Assembly (NCBI RefSeq): GCF_900108305.1
Contig: NZ_FNUX01000009.1
Span: 1-64,000, forward strand
From: Nitrosomonas ureae
Lineage (GTDB): Bacteria > Pseudomonadota > Gammaproteobacteria > Burkholderiales > Nitrosomonadaceae
Reading direction: 5' to 3'
DNA: 64,000 bases
How positions within the stretch are numbered: the stretch's first letter is position 1; each line of letters starts with the position of its first letter. The translations under genes and the position numbers were made by a program. This document shows, piece after piece, positions 31,329-39,681 of the stretch. The notes under the pieces were generated by a model that saw nothing but the letters and a program-made list of their open reading frames with translations, was not told the origin of the DNA and did not search any database.

Positions 31329-31674
31329 TCTCACCCTTCGCGGATAATGCTATCAATGCAAAGTCACCTGTATGAGAAACATTGAACTCTATGCCGTAAT
31401 AAGCGGGCAAACGAGGCTTGCCAAACTCGTTTCTTTCAATCGGTATTTTATAAGGGGGCAGCATCAAGTATTTTGCCAGTAGGCGACGCAGTGTTGCACG
31501 CGTCACAATGCCGCGCACCCGGTCTTCATGCTGACGAAAGCATTGCGCATGAATCTGTTCATCCACACTCAACAAGGGCCAATCATCAATGAGTTGCTTC
31601 GAGTCAAAATCAAATTCGAGCAACCAAATCTCAGCCGCGGCAGATACTACTTCAGGCAGATGCAGTCGTTTCAC
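31000..31674 (-). CDS. Sfp-type 4'-phosphopantetheinyl transferase
   Basis: Transfers phosphopantetheine from CoA to the conserved Ser of the ACP and PCP domains, converting the synthetases to their active holo forms. At 224 aa it has the usual Sfp/EntD-group length. Visible motifs are FNVSHTG (about 98), GVDIEYC with the Mg-binding Asp (about 117) and WVIKESILKALG (about 157), the family's WxxKES signature. It starts with GTG at 31674, overlapping the 3' end of the thioesterase gene by 23 bp, so the two are co-transcribed. Its last 110 codons are duplicated downstream. With four accessory genes together, it is clearly dedicated to this assembly line. Confidence 0.94.
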   Translation of the reverse strand: MKRLHLPEVVSAAAEIWLLEFDFDSKQLIDDWPLLSVDEQIHAQCFRQHEDRVRGIVTRATLRRLLAKYLMLPPYKIPIERNEFGKPRLPAYYGIEFNVSHTGDFALIALSAKGEIGVDIEYCHRDVSNLWVHVLSSEECAQGIWSNRNFIDLWVIKESILKALGFGISEYLPAITVLPNNDGSYRVMHDQRDWTEIKAWTIEAPAHYAAAFALTNQRNYLVGN

Positions 31675-32389
31675 ATTGCACCTCTGCTCGACTTTCCATC
31701 AAACGTTTTTTTAATACAAACAAAAACCAGTCTTCGGATTGACGAAGAAAAAAATGCCCTCCATCGAACCAATCCAACGTACATCTCCGGGTACTTTCCA
31801 AACGCCAATCATTTAACTTTGCAACGCTAATTTCATCGGAACGTCCAGCAAAGCTGTGGATAGGAATAGGTAAAGGCGGTAATTGGGAGTATTCAAAGCT
31901 GCCGCAAACCCGGTAATCCATTCTCAGCAAATTCAACGTCATTACCAGCAGTTCCTGATTTCCGAACACTTCTTCTGGCGTACCACCCTGCTTACCTAAA
32001 TCCGCTATTAATGCGGCATCGCTCTGCATATTGTTGTAGCGCTGGCTGTCTTGGCGAATCGGTGCCGCACAGCCCGATACCAGTAGCGCTTTAGGTGGAA
32101 ATGATCGCCCAGAGCACAAACCCTGAGCGATGCCATAAGCAAGCAAGGCACCCATGCTGTGACCAAAAAGAACATATTGTTCAGGCAAAGAAGGCGCAAG
32201 TTCATCGCACAGGATTTGTGTCAGATCAGCGTAGCTTTCTTTGGGCAACTCATCCATCCGGTTACCACGGCCTGGTAATTCAATCGGTACCAGTTTTACC
32301 CAGGAAGGCAATAAACGCCGCCAGCGCAGATACATCGATGCACTGGCGCCCGCGCATGGCAAACAAAATAGTGTTAATGGATCTTGCAT
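31652..32389 (-). CDS. Type II thioesterase of the NRPS/PKS cluster
   Basis: Stand-alone alpha/beta hydrolase that removes wrong or stalled acyl groups from carrier domains. About 245 aa. It has LPCAGASASMY (oxyanion region) near the N terminus, GRGNRM, the nucleophile elbow GHSMG (about 88) and a late GGHFFL carrying the catalytic His, all typical of GrsT/RifR-like enzymes. I chose the ATG at 32389 over a GTG two codons upstream; neither has a strong ribosome site. It lies 12 bp after the MbtH gene and overlaps the PPTase gene, so it belongs to the same operon. Confidence 0.93.
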   Translation of the reverse strand: MQDPLTLFCLPCAGASASMYLRWRRLLPSWVKLVPIELPGRGNRMDELPKESYADLTQILCDELAPSLPEQYVLFGHSMGALLAYGIAQGLCSGRSFPPKALLVSGCAAPIRQDSQRYNNMQSDAALIADLGKQGGTPEEVFGNQELLVMTLNLLRMDYRVCGSFEYSQLPPLPIPIHSFAGRSDEISVAKLNDWRLESTRRCTLDWFDGGHFFLRQSEDWFLFVLKKRLMESRAEVQCETTASA

Positions 32390-32401
32390 TGGCACAACGC
32401 A

Positions 32402-32617
32402 CTAATTTTGATTGCCCATGAATAACCTCAGACTCAATGGCCGCATATCCGTCCAGACTTTATCGATATGCTCCAGGCAAGTTTTTTTATCGCCTAATAC
32501 GCCAGTATCTTTCCAGCCACCCGGAACGGCTTTCCATTCCGGCCAAATGGAGTATTGTTCTTCATGATTAACCAGCACGCGAAACACGCCATCTTCACGA
32601 TCAAAGCAACTCGTCAT
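32402..32617 (-). CDS. MbtH-like NRPS chaperone
   Basis: Small protein of 71 aa that binds and activates adenylation domains. It shows the family signature [10 protein letters not shown]..., VPGGW and the C-terminal WTDMRPLSL. The ATG at 32617 is preceded by GAGGT at good distance, and was preferred over an upstream TTG. It is the first gene of the biosynthetic operon after the sigma factor gene, with a 180-bp gap that holds an iron-box-like palindrome. Some of the A domains of this line may depend on it. Confidence 0.95.
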   Translation of the reverse strand: MTSCFDREDGVFRVLVNHEEQYSIWPEWKAVPGGWKDTGVLGDKKTCLEHIDKVWTDMRPLSLRLFMGNQN

Positions 32618-32662
32618 AACCAATACCTCAAATCGACAAATAAATAGTTCTAAATCTTTTTT

Positions 32663-32681
32663 AATAAGAATGCTTCTTATT
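32663..32681. promoter_or_regulatory. 19-bp palindrome, possible Fur site of the MbtH operon
   Basis: AATAAGAA-TGC-TTCTTATT is a perfect 8+3+8 palindrome, 46 bp upstream of the MbtH start. About 11 of 19 positions agree with the Fur consensus. Binding by Fur or by another dimeric regulator is inference. A CGTC lies just beyond it, but I could not find the matching -35 of an OrbS/PvdS-type promoter. Confidence 0.4.
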
Positions 32682-32800
32682 TAGATTAGACGAATCGGCT
32701 TGTAAAGAATGCAAAAAAACAGGGGAAAAATTGAGGAGAATCTATATTACCATGCAAGCAATTGATATTATTAATTGTTTATTGGTGTACTATTGATAGC

Positions 32801-33316
32801 TTATTTTAAAAAAATACTCTTGCAATGTTCTGTTGCCTCATGAATAAGGATATTTGCCAATGAAGTCGAGATATTCAGTTCATCCGCAATCATTCGATGT
32901 GTATATCCATCTAGACGATAAAGCATAAAAACCCGCTTCGTACGCTCAGGGAGCTTGGCTAAAGCCTGTGCCATCAACGTCAGGTGCTGACGATTGATTG
33001 CATTAGTTTCGGGCATTCCTGTCAAAGCCTGAACGAACAATCCTTCTTCCTCTGACTTAAACAGCTCTGTCTCAAATATACCGCGCCGATAGCGATCAAT
33101 AGCTAAGTTACGTACAATTTGAAATAGATATGCTAATGGCTGTTTGACATTCTGCATCGCCGATACTTCGGTCACTTTAATATAAGCATCTTGTACAATA
33201 TCATCCGAAAGATCCCAATCCCCTAAAATTTTGTATGCGGCTCGGCGTAATTGCATACGATTAATGATGAACAATGCGCTCAGCTCTTGGGTCCAGTCTT
33301 CTACAGGCATCATCAT
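32801..33316 (-). CDS. ECF sigma factor, iron-starvation (FecI/PvdS-like) type
   Basis: Probably directs RNA polymerase to the lipopeptide operon under iron limitation. It has 171 aa: region 2 (DDIVQDAYIKV about 38, QPLAYLFQIVRNLAIDRYRR about 59) and region 4 (LPERTKRVFMLYRLDGYTHR about 122, followed by the HTH IADELNIS). This is the FecI-like subgroup. No anti-sigma (FecR) gene is adjacent, as for PvdS or OrbS, which are controlled by Fur rather than by a surface-signalling receptor. The nearest Fur-type palindrome is about 500 bp upstream. The start ATGATGATG has three possible in-frame ATGs. Confidence 0.92.
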   Translation of the reverse strand: MMMPVEDWTQELSALFIINRMQLRRAAYKILGDWDLSDDIVQDAYIKVTEVSAMQNVKQPLAYLFQIVRNLAIDRYRRGIFETELFKSEEEGLFVQALTGMPETNAINRQHLTLMAQALAKLPERTKRVFMLYRLDGYTHRMIADELNISTSLANILIHEATEHCKSIFLK

Positions 33317-33954
33317 GATATTTATATTTTATTAATAATTATTTAAGAAATATTTACCTGCCATATCGCGGCAGTAGTTCCAAAGTTCACACCAACCACA
33401 ATGGAGTATAAGATTCTTTGAGGAAAGAATTTTGATAGGGTCTTGTTTGCTGTTCCTGTAGCGAAGTTCGAATACAACCAAATTGATATTTACCGGACAT
33501 AGCGGCAATGGCCACTGATCGCTGGTAAGGATTTTTTTCGTCAGCAATGTGCTTTAGTCCAGAACCGGCCAGAAACCCATCGCAGAAAATATTTTTCTTC
33601 CTTTATTAATCCTTTTCTCACACACACAAAGCCCTTTCTTAATTATCAGGTGGATAGCTGGTTGCCCAGAGATAGATCTTGTCGGCTGCTTGTAAGGCAC
33701 TTGTTACGATTTAAAACATGCAATCACTACTGTTATCAAATAGATTTATCCCATTCCGAATTTCTATTTGAGCAATTATGTTTTATATCGCAATCAGGTT
33801 CCCAATTGATTATGATAATCATAATGATTATCATTTGCGATGTAAATAAAAAATCCATTCCAATATGAGATGAATCCGAATGAGCTACGCTATAGCTAAC
33901 TAGAACCGGATACTTTGCAAAGTTTATTTTCAATGACCTATCACCAATTCAGAT
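33317..33954. other. Intergenic region between sigma factor gene and hsdM relic
   Basis: About 640 bp with no supported gene. It is AT-rich next to the sigma gene and contains the Fur-type palindrome at 33812-33834. Short ORFs in it have no recognisable family or ribosome site. Confidence 0.6.
33812..33834. promoter_or_regulatory. Fur box
   Basis: A 23-bp perfect palindrome, ATGATAATCAT-A-ATGATTATCAT, made of overlapping NATWAT-type iron-box hexamers and matching the Fur consensus closely. It lies 500 bp upstream of the sigma gene (minus strand) and 120 bp before the hsdM relic (plus strand). Control of the sigma factor is the most sensible reading. The distance implies a long leader, or DNA inserted between operator and gene. 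Confidence 0.85.
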
Positions 33955-34251
33955 ATGAAAGTATCATTAAACAAAAATAATCCAACCGATAAAAACAGGG
34001 CCGAGGAACGGCGCCATCAGCTTCAATACTATTTAGGAAATAGTGCCAACATTTTGCACAGGAAAATAAATCTTGATGAATTCCGCAATTACATCCTGAG
34101 CTTATTTTTTTACAAATATTTATCTGCGAAAATTGAACGCTTCGTTGATTCCATATTAAAACAAGATAGATTCAAATTTGCGGAACTTAAAGAGCATTAC
34201 AAAGGCGGCGTGAAAATTATGTTGGGCTATTGTCTAAGAATCCTTATCTAA
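33955..34251 (+). pseudogene. Type I restriction-modification HsdM N-terminal relic
   Basis: The 98-codon ORF contains NILHRKINLDEFRNYILSL, FFYKYLSAKIERFV and a short acidic helix. This is the pattern of the N-terminal helical domain of HsdM methyltransferases (LRxxIDxxEYKxYILxLLFxKYLSxK). After about 85 codons the sequence turns into VKIMLGYCLRILI and stops, where HsdM would continue with LGYFIxPEYLF. The SAM-binding and NPPY motifs are absent. No hsdS or hsdR is in the window. It is a broken fragment, possibly brought in with other mobile DNA. Confidence 0.65.
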
Positions 34252-34265
34252 AAGGAAAAAACATC

Positions 34266-35174
34266 ATGAAAAAAATACCACAAGAAATTTTCCTGAAATG
34301 GATGATTTCTGCTTTAATCGGGATAATTACTACCGGATGCTCAGCGGAGATCAACCCAAGAAAAGAAGCGCTCGAAGTGATAAAAAATATAGATACAAAT
34401 GGGTCAGAAAGAAGCGAACTTATGAAATTTTCCAGAACCCCCCCTGCAAGCTGGTTCTGGTCACACGATATTGATCCAGATCATATTCACGATGTCGTGA
34501 TGCCAGGTATGCATCTGATGCGCCTCTCGGTCTACGGTAATGACAAAAGACGGCGCTTTGCATCGATTTCTTATGCCGAAGAATCAGAGATCGAAAGCAT
34601 CTATTTGCAAGATATCGCGGTAACAGAGCTTGATGACAACATTGCCCGTACTGGAGCGCGACCGATATCAATTACCGGCAGTGAAATAAAAGACCAGCTA
34701 CGCTTTTCACTGGTTCTGCATAAAGACTCCGGCCCTAAAACAACTGCATATACCGGCCTTAATGAAGCAGGACTCAATCAGTTAATCAGCGCCCAGCACC
34801 GCATTTCTGATTTCACGGTGTATGTTGTTGATGGTATCCCTAAATACGCGGCAATTGTTGAGGAGCGTCCGGGGCCGTCCTTTGTTCTTGCTCGCGTAAG
34901 CGCTGCAGAGCTTGAAGTTCACTTACGCGACAACAATCTTACTCCAATACGTGTGCGCAGCTTTTCCGAAGGCGGCATACGCTACTTTACAGCAGTCGCA
35001 GAACGCATTGATGTCGCTGATTGGCATTGGTATGACAATTTGGACAGCGATACCTTAGCTCAAAAACTCGACGCGAATAACGCTTATCCTTTTGATCTGG
35101 ATAGTTATCGTACCGAAGATGACGTTCGTGATGTCCGCTTTACAGTGATTATGTATCCCAACCATGACAAATAG
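34266..35174 (+). CDS. Putative lipoprotein with tandem BTRD-like repeats
   Basis: I start at ATG 34266 (AAAAGGAAAAAAC upstream), giving about 302 aa. The N terminus has a positively charged start, a hydrophobic stretch and TTGCSAE, a plausible lipobox, so it probably anchors in the outer or inner membrane. The body shows four spaced segments of the form L..Y....(K/R)(Y/F).A...E: near the RLSVYGNDKRRRF, VYVVDGIPKYAAI, VRSFSEGGIRYFTAV and LDSYRTEDDVRDVRF segments. They resemble the bacterial tandem repeat seen in polyglycine-hydrolase-like and other secreted proteins. No catalytic Ser motif (SxxK) is visible. The function is unknown. It lies 3 bp before the stop of the convergent SGNH gene. 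Confidence 0.7.
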   Translation: MKKIPQEIFLKWMISALIGIITTGCSAEINPRKEALEVIKNIDTNGSERSELMKFSRTPPASWFWSHDIDPDHIHDVVMPGMHLMRLSVYGNDKRRRFASISYAEESEIESIYLQDIAVTELDDNIARTGARPISITGSEIKDQLRFSLVLHKDSGPKTTAYTGLNEAGLNQLISAQHRISDFTVYVVDGIPKYAAIVEERPGPSFVLARVSAAELEVHLRDNNLTPIRVRSFSEGGIRYFTAVAERIDVADWHWYDNLDSDTLAQKLDANNAYPFDLDSYRTEDDVRDVRFTVIMYPNHDK

Positions 35175-35177
35175 AGC

Positions 35178-35969
35178 TTAACACTTGCAGACAAGCGATC
35201 CGTCTGCCAGCTGCCCGCTGGGTTGCTGGCAGTTAGAAATACGTCCCAATACTGTTTTATAAGCGAATTCAGGTCGCCGCTGCCAGGTTAGCAGAAACTC
35301 CTGGGTGCCCTTCATTGCTTCTTGTTTCCTGCCAAGATCAGAAAATTTACGCAAAATATCCTGATAATATGCTTTTCGCTGCCAATAATTCACATGGATT
35401 CCATCCAGGCCAAACCAATCCGGTTTTTGTTCATACAGCTTAAAATGCCGTTGCGCCGCCATGTCCACCAAACCGTGATGCACTATTTGGGCACGACTAA
35501 TAGTTTCATCTCGAGATAACTGGCAGGACGGATAAAAAATATTGCGGAAAAAAATGTACCGTCGCTCAGATAGACTTTTAATCGAAGTCATCGGTAGATT
35601 AGTCACCACGATCTGCGCCGAGTGGTTCTGCAACTGATTAATGCACCATTCCAGCGTCCGCAAAATCTGTTGCGGCGGTAATCCATACAAAATATCATTG
35701 CCGATATCGGTCAATAATGCATACGTTGGACGTATTTCGATCGAATCCAGTTGCCGCCATAAATCACAATTCGTTATACCCGGCAATCCGCGCCACAGCA
35801 TCTGTGTAAATGTTCCATACGCACGTCCATGTCCAAGCGCCACTAGAATTTCACTCGGCCCGCCGAAACGTTGCTGCATCAGATGAATGATTAGACGCAA
35901 AGATAACGTCAGGTTGCTCGCACCGAGCAAGACAAAGCGGTTCTGAGGTATTTCACGATAACTATCCAC
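35178..35969 (-). CDS. SGNH/GDSL-type hydrolase-like protein
   Basis: 263 aa with the block order of SGNH hydrolases: LLGASNLTLSL near residue 17 (Ser in block I), GHGRAYG near 47 (Gly block), TDIGNDILYG near 88 (Asn block) and LDGIHVNYWQ near 190 (Asp-His dyad). The substrate cannot be deduced. No signal peptide is visible, so it is probably cytosolic. It starts with GTG at 35969 without a strong ribosome site. It is convergent with the lipoprotein gene and separated from it by 3 bp. Family assignment is fairly sure; role unknown. Confidence 0.75.
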   Translation of the reverse strand: MDSYREIPQNRFVLLGASNLTLSLRLIIHLMQQRFGGPSEILVALGHGRAYGTFTQMLWRGLPGITNCDLWRQLDSIEIRPTYALLTDIGNDILYGLPPQQILRTLEWCINQLQNHSAQIVVTNLPMTSIKSLSERRYIFFRNIFYPSCQLSRDETISRAQIVHHGLVDMAAQRHFKLYEQKPDWFGLDGIHVNYWQRKAYYQDILRKFSDLGRKQEAMKGTQEFLLTWQRRPEFAYKTVLGRISNCQQPSGQLADGSLVCKC

Positions 35970-36285
35970 TATGACGATGACGGAAAATTCATCAATTGTT
36001 TAATAATATTGTGTTTCAATTTGAGGTTTGTAAATCTCTAATATTTTTATGATTCCGCATGATAATGTTCAAATCACGGAGAAGCAATCGCAAATTGTGC
36101 CAAACTCATTGCCAGCAAAAATCCTTACTCCTCTTATACTTTGAAGCATTGACAATTATTTTGCTAAAGAGTAAACAGAAGCTCATAGGATTTTTTTGAT
36201 AAGGTTTTCCAATCAAATCGGAAAAATGCAATAAAAAAACGACAGGTTTTATTCTGTACTTATCGGGTTTCAGCCAAAGGAGATC
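35970..36285. other. Intergenic region
   Basis: About 316 bp without a supported gene. It ends in a good ribosome site (AAGGAG) for the PepSY-like gene. I see no clear promoter or terminator. Confidence 0.5.
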
Positions 36286-36767
36286 ATGAAAACGCAATTC
36301 TGGATTACGACGATACTGGCTACGTTATGGATTGCATCGGGTCCAGCGCATGCTAGCGAAAAAGAAGTGAGCAAAGATCAAGTACCCAAAGCTGTACTCG
36401 AAGCTTTTGAAAAAACTTATCCCAATGCCAAAGAAGTAGAATTCGAGCAAGGAATGATCGAGGGTAAAGCCGTTTATGAAATTGAATACAAAGAAAATGG
36501 GCGAGAATACGAAATTCTGTATGACGCCGATGGAGAGATTCTACAGAAGGAAGAATCGATCGATGTCGAAACGCTGCCCGAGCCTGTAGCCCAGGCCATT
36601 ATTGCCAAAGCATACTCCAAAGCCGCTCTTGAAGAAGCTGAGAAAATGATAAAGTGATGAACCCGGATGGGACGCTCATGGGTTACGAAGTGAAAATCAA
36701 GCCTGAAGGAAAGAATGAACTTCAATTGAACACCTATGGAAAGATTTTGAAAACCGAGCAGGATTAA
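36286..36767 (+). pseudogene. PepSY-like periplasmic protein, frameshifted near its 3' end
   Basis: The first ORF (36286-36657) encodes a signal peptide (cut after PAHA) and a small domain with VPKAVLEAFEKTYPNA and a VYEIEYKENG.EYEILYD strand pair, the pattern of PepSY-like (PF11396-type) proteins. It stops at EKMIK. In the next frame, and without a gap, the code continues as VMNPDGTLMGYEVKIKPEG and KILKTEQD to TAA 36767, completing a second half-repeat. Loss of a single A in ATAAAAGTG at about 36650 explains it. It could be a real inactivating mutation or a sequencing slip. Family members often sit near envelope or redox genes; here a TonB receptor follows. Confidence 0.75.
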
Positions 36768-36837
36768 ATCCATACGAGTAAGTGATGCACTTGAGTGCAT
36801 GCTTTTTATCACTGCATTTGTCACTTAAGATTTTTCA

Positions 36838-38925
36838 ATGGGCTATTTTTTGCGAATGCGATACCTGCTTGGTTTTCAAGCCACACTATTTGTTCTATTA
36901 CTGCTAACGAATGCCAGCTGGGCGCAAAAACCCGAAATCACCCAATCTGTTATCCTGGATCCCATCAGCATCACCGCCACCCGCAGTGAGCGTTCACCTG
37001 CGCTAATTCCCAACAGTATTACGCAAATCAAGCGCGATCCGCAGCAGGATTTTCAGCCAGGCGCGACTTTAGATGAATTTGCGCGCGGCACACCCGGAGT
37101 TTTCTTTCAGAATCAATTTAATTTCACTCAGGATTTGCGCATCGCGATTCGCGGCTTTGGTGCACGATCGCCGTTTGGCGTGCGTGGCATTCAGATGCGC
37201 GTGGATGGCATTCCACAAACGCTGCCAGATGGGCAAACGCAGCTGGATTCGATCGATCCATCGCTGATTGAGCGCATGGATATTGTGCGTGGTCCTTCAG
37301 CAGCATTATATGGCAATGCATCCGGGGGATTGATCGACATCACCACGCGCGAAGCGCCGCCGGAGAAATTCGCTGTGATGCCGCGCCAGGTATTCGGGCA
37401 ATACGGCTACCTGAAATCTGAGCTGTTCATGGGTGGACGCAGCGGAAATTTTAGCTATAGTCTGTTCGGTTCTCACTTGCAACAAGACGGCTGGCGCGAT
37501 CATAGTGCAATGCAAAATACTTTTTCACAAGTCAAACTGAATTTCCAAACCAGTAGCAATTCCGATTTGATGCTGGTATTTCGTGAATTTTATTCACCGT
37601 TATCCAAAGATCCGGGCGCGTTAACCAGCACCGAAGTGCGCGACAATCCCAGACAAGCTTCCTCACGGAACGTGCAGTACAACGCTGGAGAAGAAATCCG
37701 GCAAGAAGATATGGGAGCGCGTTTTCGTCACAGACTATCTGCCGGAAAAGAATTTACCATGACCGCACACATGCTTCATCGGGATTTTCAAAGCCGTCAG
37801 CCTTTTTTCGATGGAGGACAGGTACAATTTGATCGCCTAGTGGGTGGATTGATGATGCAGTTTGTCAATGATCATGAATTGTTCAATCGCCCCAACCGTT
37901 TTCTGATCGGCGTTGATTACGGCATGCAAAATGATGACCGGCAGCGCTTCAATAACAACTTTGGCGTGCGCAGCGCACTAAATTTAAGCCAAATCGAGCG
38001 CGTGCAAAGCATTGGGCCATTTGTGCGCAATGAATGGAATATTGCCGATAAGCTCGATCTGGTACTTGGCGGCCGCTGGGATTGGTTGCATTATCAAGTC
38101 AAAGATCAATTTAAAAGCGATGGAAATGAATCCGGTTCACGCACGGTATCGCAAGGCAGCGGTTCCGCCGGTCTGGTGTATCATCTCACCGATCAGCAGC
38201 AACTCTATGTGCACGCCGCATCGGTCTTTGAAGCGCCAACTACGACCGAATTGCTTAACAATCCTGCTGGCAGAGGTGGATTCAATCCGAATCTGAATGC
38301 GCAAACATCGCTCAGCAACGAACTTGGTTTTCGCGGCAACACGGGGGGATTTCAGTACGATACTGCAGTATTCTTTATCCGTACCTGGGACGAAATCACA
38401 CCATTTGAATTGACTTCATCGCCCGGCCGCGCATTCTTCCGCAATGCCGGTCAATCACGGCGAGTTGGTGCGGAAGCACGTCTCGCCACACCGGAATGGA
38501 AAGGCTTACGAGGAGAAGTCAGCTACACATTCTCCGATTTTGCATTCGAAAAATACGTAGTCAATGACATAAGCCTGAAAGGCAATGTTTTTCCCGGCAT
38601 TCCTACGCACCGGTGGGAAGGATTGCTACGCTACTCGCACCCTTTTGGTTTCTTCGGGCAATTGCATGTACATCGTGTCGGCGGGTTTTATGTAAATGAC
38701 ATTAATACCGCGACCAATCCGGCCTATAGTCTGGGGCAGTTGCTCTTCGGCTGGGAATTGAGACGTAATTGGATCGAAGGTTCGGTGTTTCTCGGTGTCA
38801 ACAACCTGTTCGATGCCCAATATAATGCCAATACACGCGTCAATGCAGCGCTGGGTCGCTATTACGAACCCGGGCCGCCGCTCAACCTGTTTGGCGGAAT
38901 ACGAATGCGCATTGCCGTATTCTAG
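36838..38925 (+). CDS. TonB-dependent outer-membrane receptor
   Basis: Predicted 22-stranded outer-membrane barrel that imports a metal chelate or similar ligand. It has 695 aa, with a signal peptide ending near residue 29 (SWAQ). The plug domain (about 40-175) has ITATRSERS, LDEFARGTPGVFF, IRGFGARSPFGVRG, VDGIPQTLPDG and VRGPSAALYGNASGG. The barrel has the usual NELGFRG and FRNAG segments and ends in Phe, as needed for Bam insertion. There is no N-terminal signalling extension, so it does not act through a FecR-type sensor. It may take up the lipopeptide product made 6 kb away, but no Fur box is seen at its start, and the ligand is unproven. Confidence 0.92.
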   Translation: MGYFLRMRYLLGFQATLFVLLLLTNASWAQKPEITQSVILDPISITATRSERSPALIPNSITQIKRDPQQDFQPGATLDEFARGTPGVFFQNQFNFTQDLRIAIRGFGARSPFGVRGIQMRVDGIPQTLPDGQTQLDSIDPSLIERMDIVRGPSAALYGNASGGLIDITTREAPPEKFAVMPRQVFGQYGYLKSELFMGGRSGNFSYSLFGSHLQQDGWRDHSAMQNTFSQVKLNFQTSSNSDLMLVFREFYSPLSKDPGALTSTEVRDNPRQASSRNVQYNAGEEIRQEDMGARFRHRLSAGKEFTMTAHMLHRDFQSRQPFFDGGQVQFDRLVGGLMMQFVNDHELFNRPNRFLIGVDYGMQNDDRQRFNNNFGVRSALNLSQIERVQSIGPFVRNEWNIADKLDLVLGGRWDWLHYQVKDQFKSDGNESGSRTVSQGSGSAGLVYHLTDQQQLYVHAASVFEAPTTTELLNNPAGRGGFNPNLNAQTSLSNELGFRGNTGGFQYDTAVFFIRTWDEITPFELTSSPGRAFFRNAGQSRRVGAEARLATPEWKGLRGEVSYTFSDFAFEKYVVNDISLKGNVFPGIPTHRWEGLLRYSHPFGFFGQLHVHRVGGFYVNDINTATNPAYSLGQLLFGWELRRNWIEGSVFLGVNNLFDAQYNANTRVNAALGRYYEPGPPLNLFGGIRMRIAVF

Positions 38926-39118
38926 TAAATGTTATGTTTAACCAACTCTTTTCCAAAAATGGAACCATCTTCAATTTGATATACTTCCATTAACGCTTAG
39001 CAGCCATACTTAAGAATCAAGTATAATTCACGTAATAATAATAATTAAACCGCTGCATTCGCCTCGTCCATTATCGCAAGCCAATTTTACAATCGACAAA
39101 GCTGCAGGAGATTGAACC

Positions 39119-39631
39119 ATGCCAATAAAAGATGCAATCAAAGATCAACAAACGGTAACTTCAGAGGGTGAATCGACAAATACTCTACTGGCAGGAGTAA
39201 AAAAACATGAAGTGCCCAATATCATTACATCCAACGGCGTCACCACGGAGCTTTACCGCCCGGAATGGGATATCGGCCCTGAACAAATACGGCATATGAT
39301 TCATGCCATACTACGCCCCGCTGCCCTCAGTGCGTGGCATATGCATGAATTTCAGATAGATACGATCTTTGTGCTCAATGGAGCGATAAAATTGGTTTTG
39401 TATGATGATCGCGCGGATTCAGCGACAAGAGGACAAATCAATGTCTTTCACTTAAGCCGCTTGAGACCCACATTGATCACCATCCCTCCTGGCATTTGGC
39501 ATGGCTTGCAAAATTTGGATTATTCCGAAAGTAGTTTTATTAACTATTTTAATAATCCTTATATCTATTCTGGTCCGGATGAATGGCGATTGCCATTTGA
39601 TACCGATAAGATTCCTTATCAATTCAAATAA
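39119..39631 (+). CDS. RmlC-like cupin, sugar epimerase-related
   Basis: 170 aa beta-barrel protein like dTDP-4-dehydrorhamnose 3,5-epimerase. It shows SAWHMHEFQIDTIFVLNG (cupin strand with His residues), DDRADSATRG, TIPPGIWHGLQNL and a tail with FNNPYIYSGPDEWRLPFD, all in the order of RmlC relatives. A good AGGAG precedes the ATG. It heads a three-gene plus-strand group with an aldolase-like and a glycosyltransferase-like gene, so a role in making a modified sugar for a surface glycan is likely. It may be a non-enzymatic cupin. The exact reaction is unknown. Confidence 0.75.
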   Translation: MPIKDAIKDQQTVTSEGESTNTLLAGVKKHEVPNIITSNGVTTELYRPEWDIGPEQIRHMIHAILRPAALSAWHMHEFQIDTIFVLNGAIKLVLYDDRADSATRGQINVFHLSRLRPTLITIPPGIWHGLQNLDYSESSFINYFNNPYIYSGPDEWRLPFDTDKIPYQFK

Positions 39632-39681
39632 TCTATAAAGAAACCGTAAGATCTTTCAATTTTTCACCAGGATTCCATCCC

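Noticed and set aside
32624-32800. OrbS/PvdS-type promoter before MbtH
   Set aside because: A CGTC is present on the minus strand, but no TAAA-like -35 at the right distance was found.
33332-33547. 71-codon minus-strand ORF upstream of the sigma gene
   Set aside because: No recognisable family and no good ribosome site; region is AT-rich leader DNA.
36106-36297. 63-codon minus-strand ORF
   Set aside because: No coding signature; lies in the leader of the PepSY-like gene and overlaps its start.
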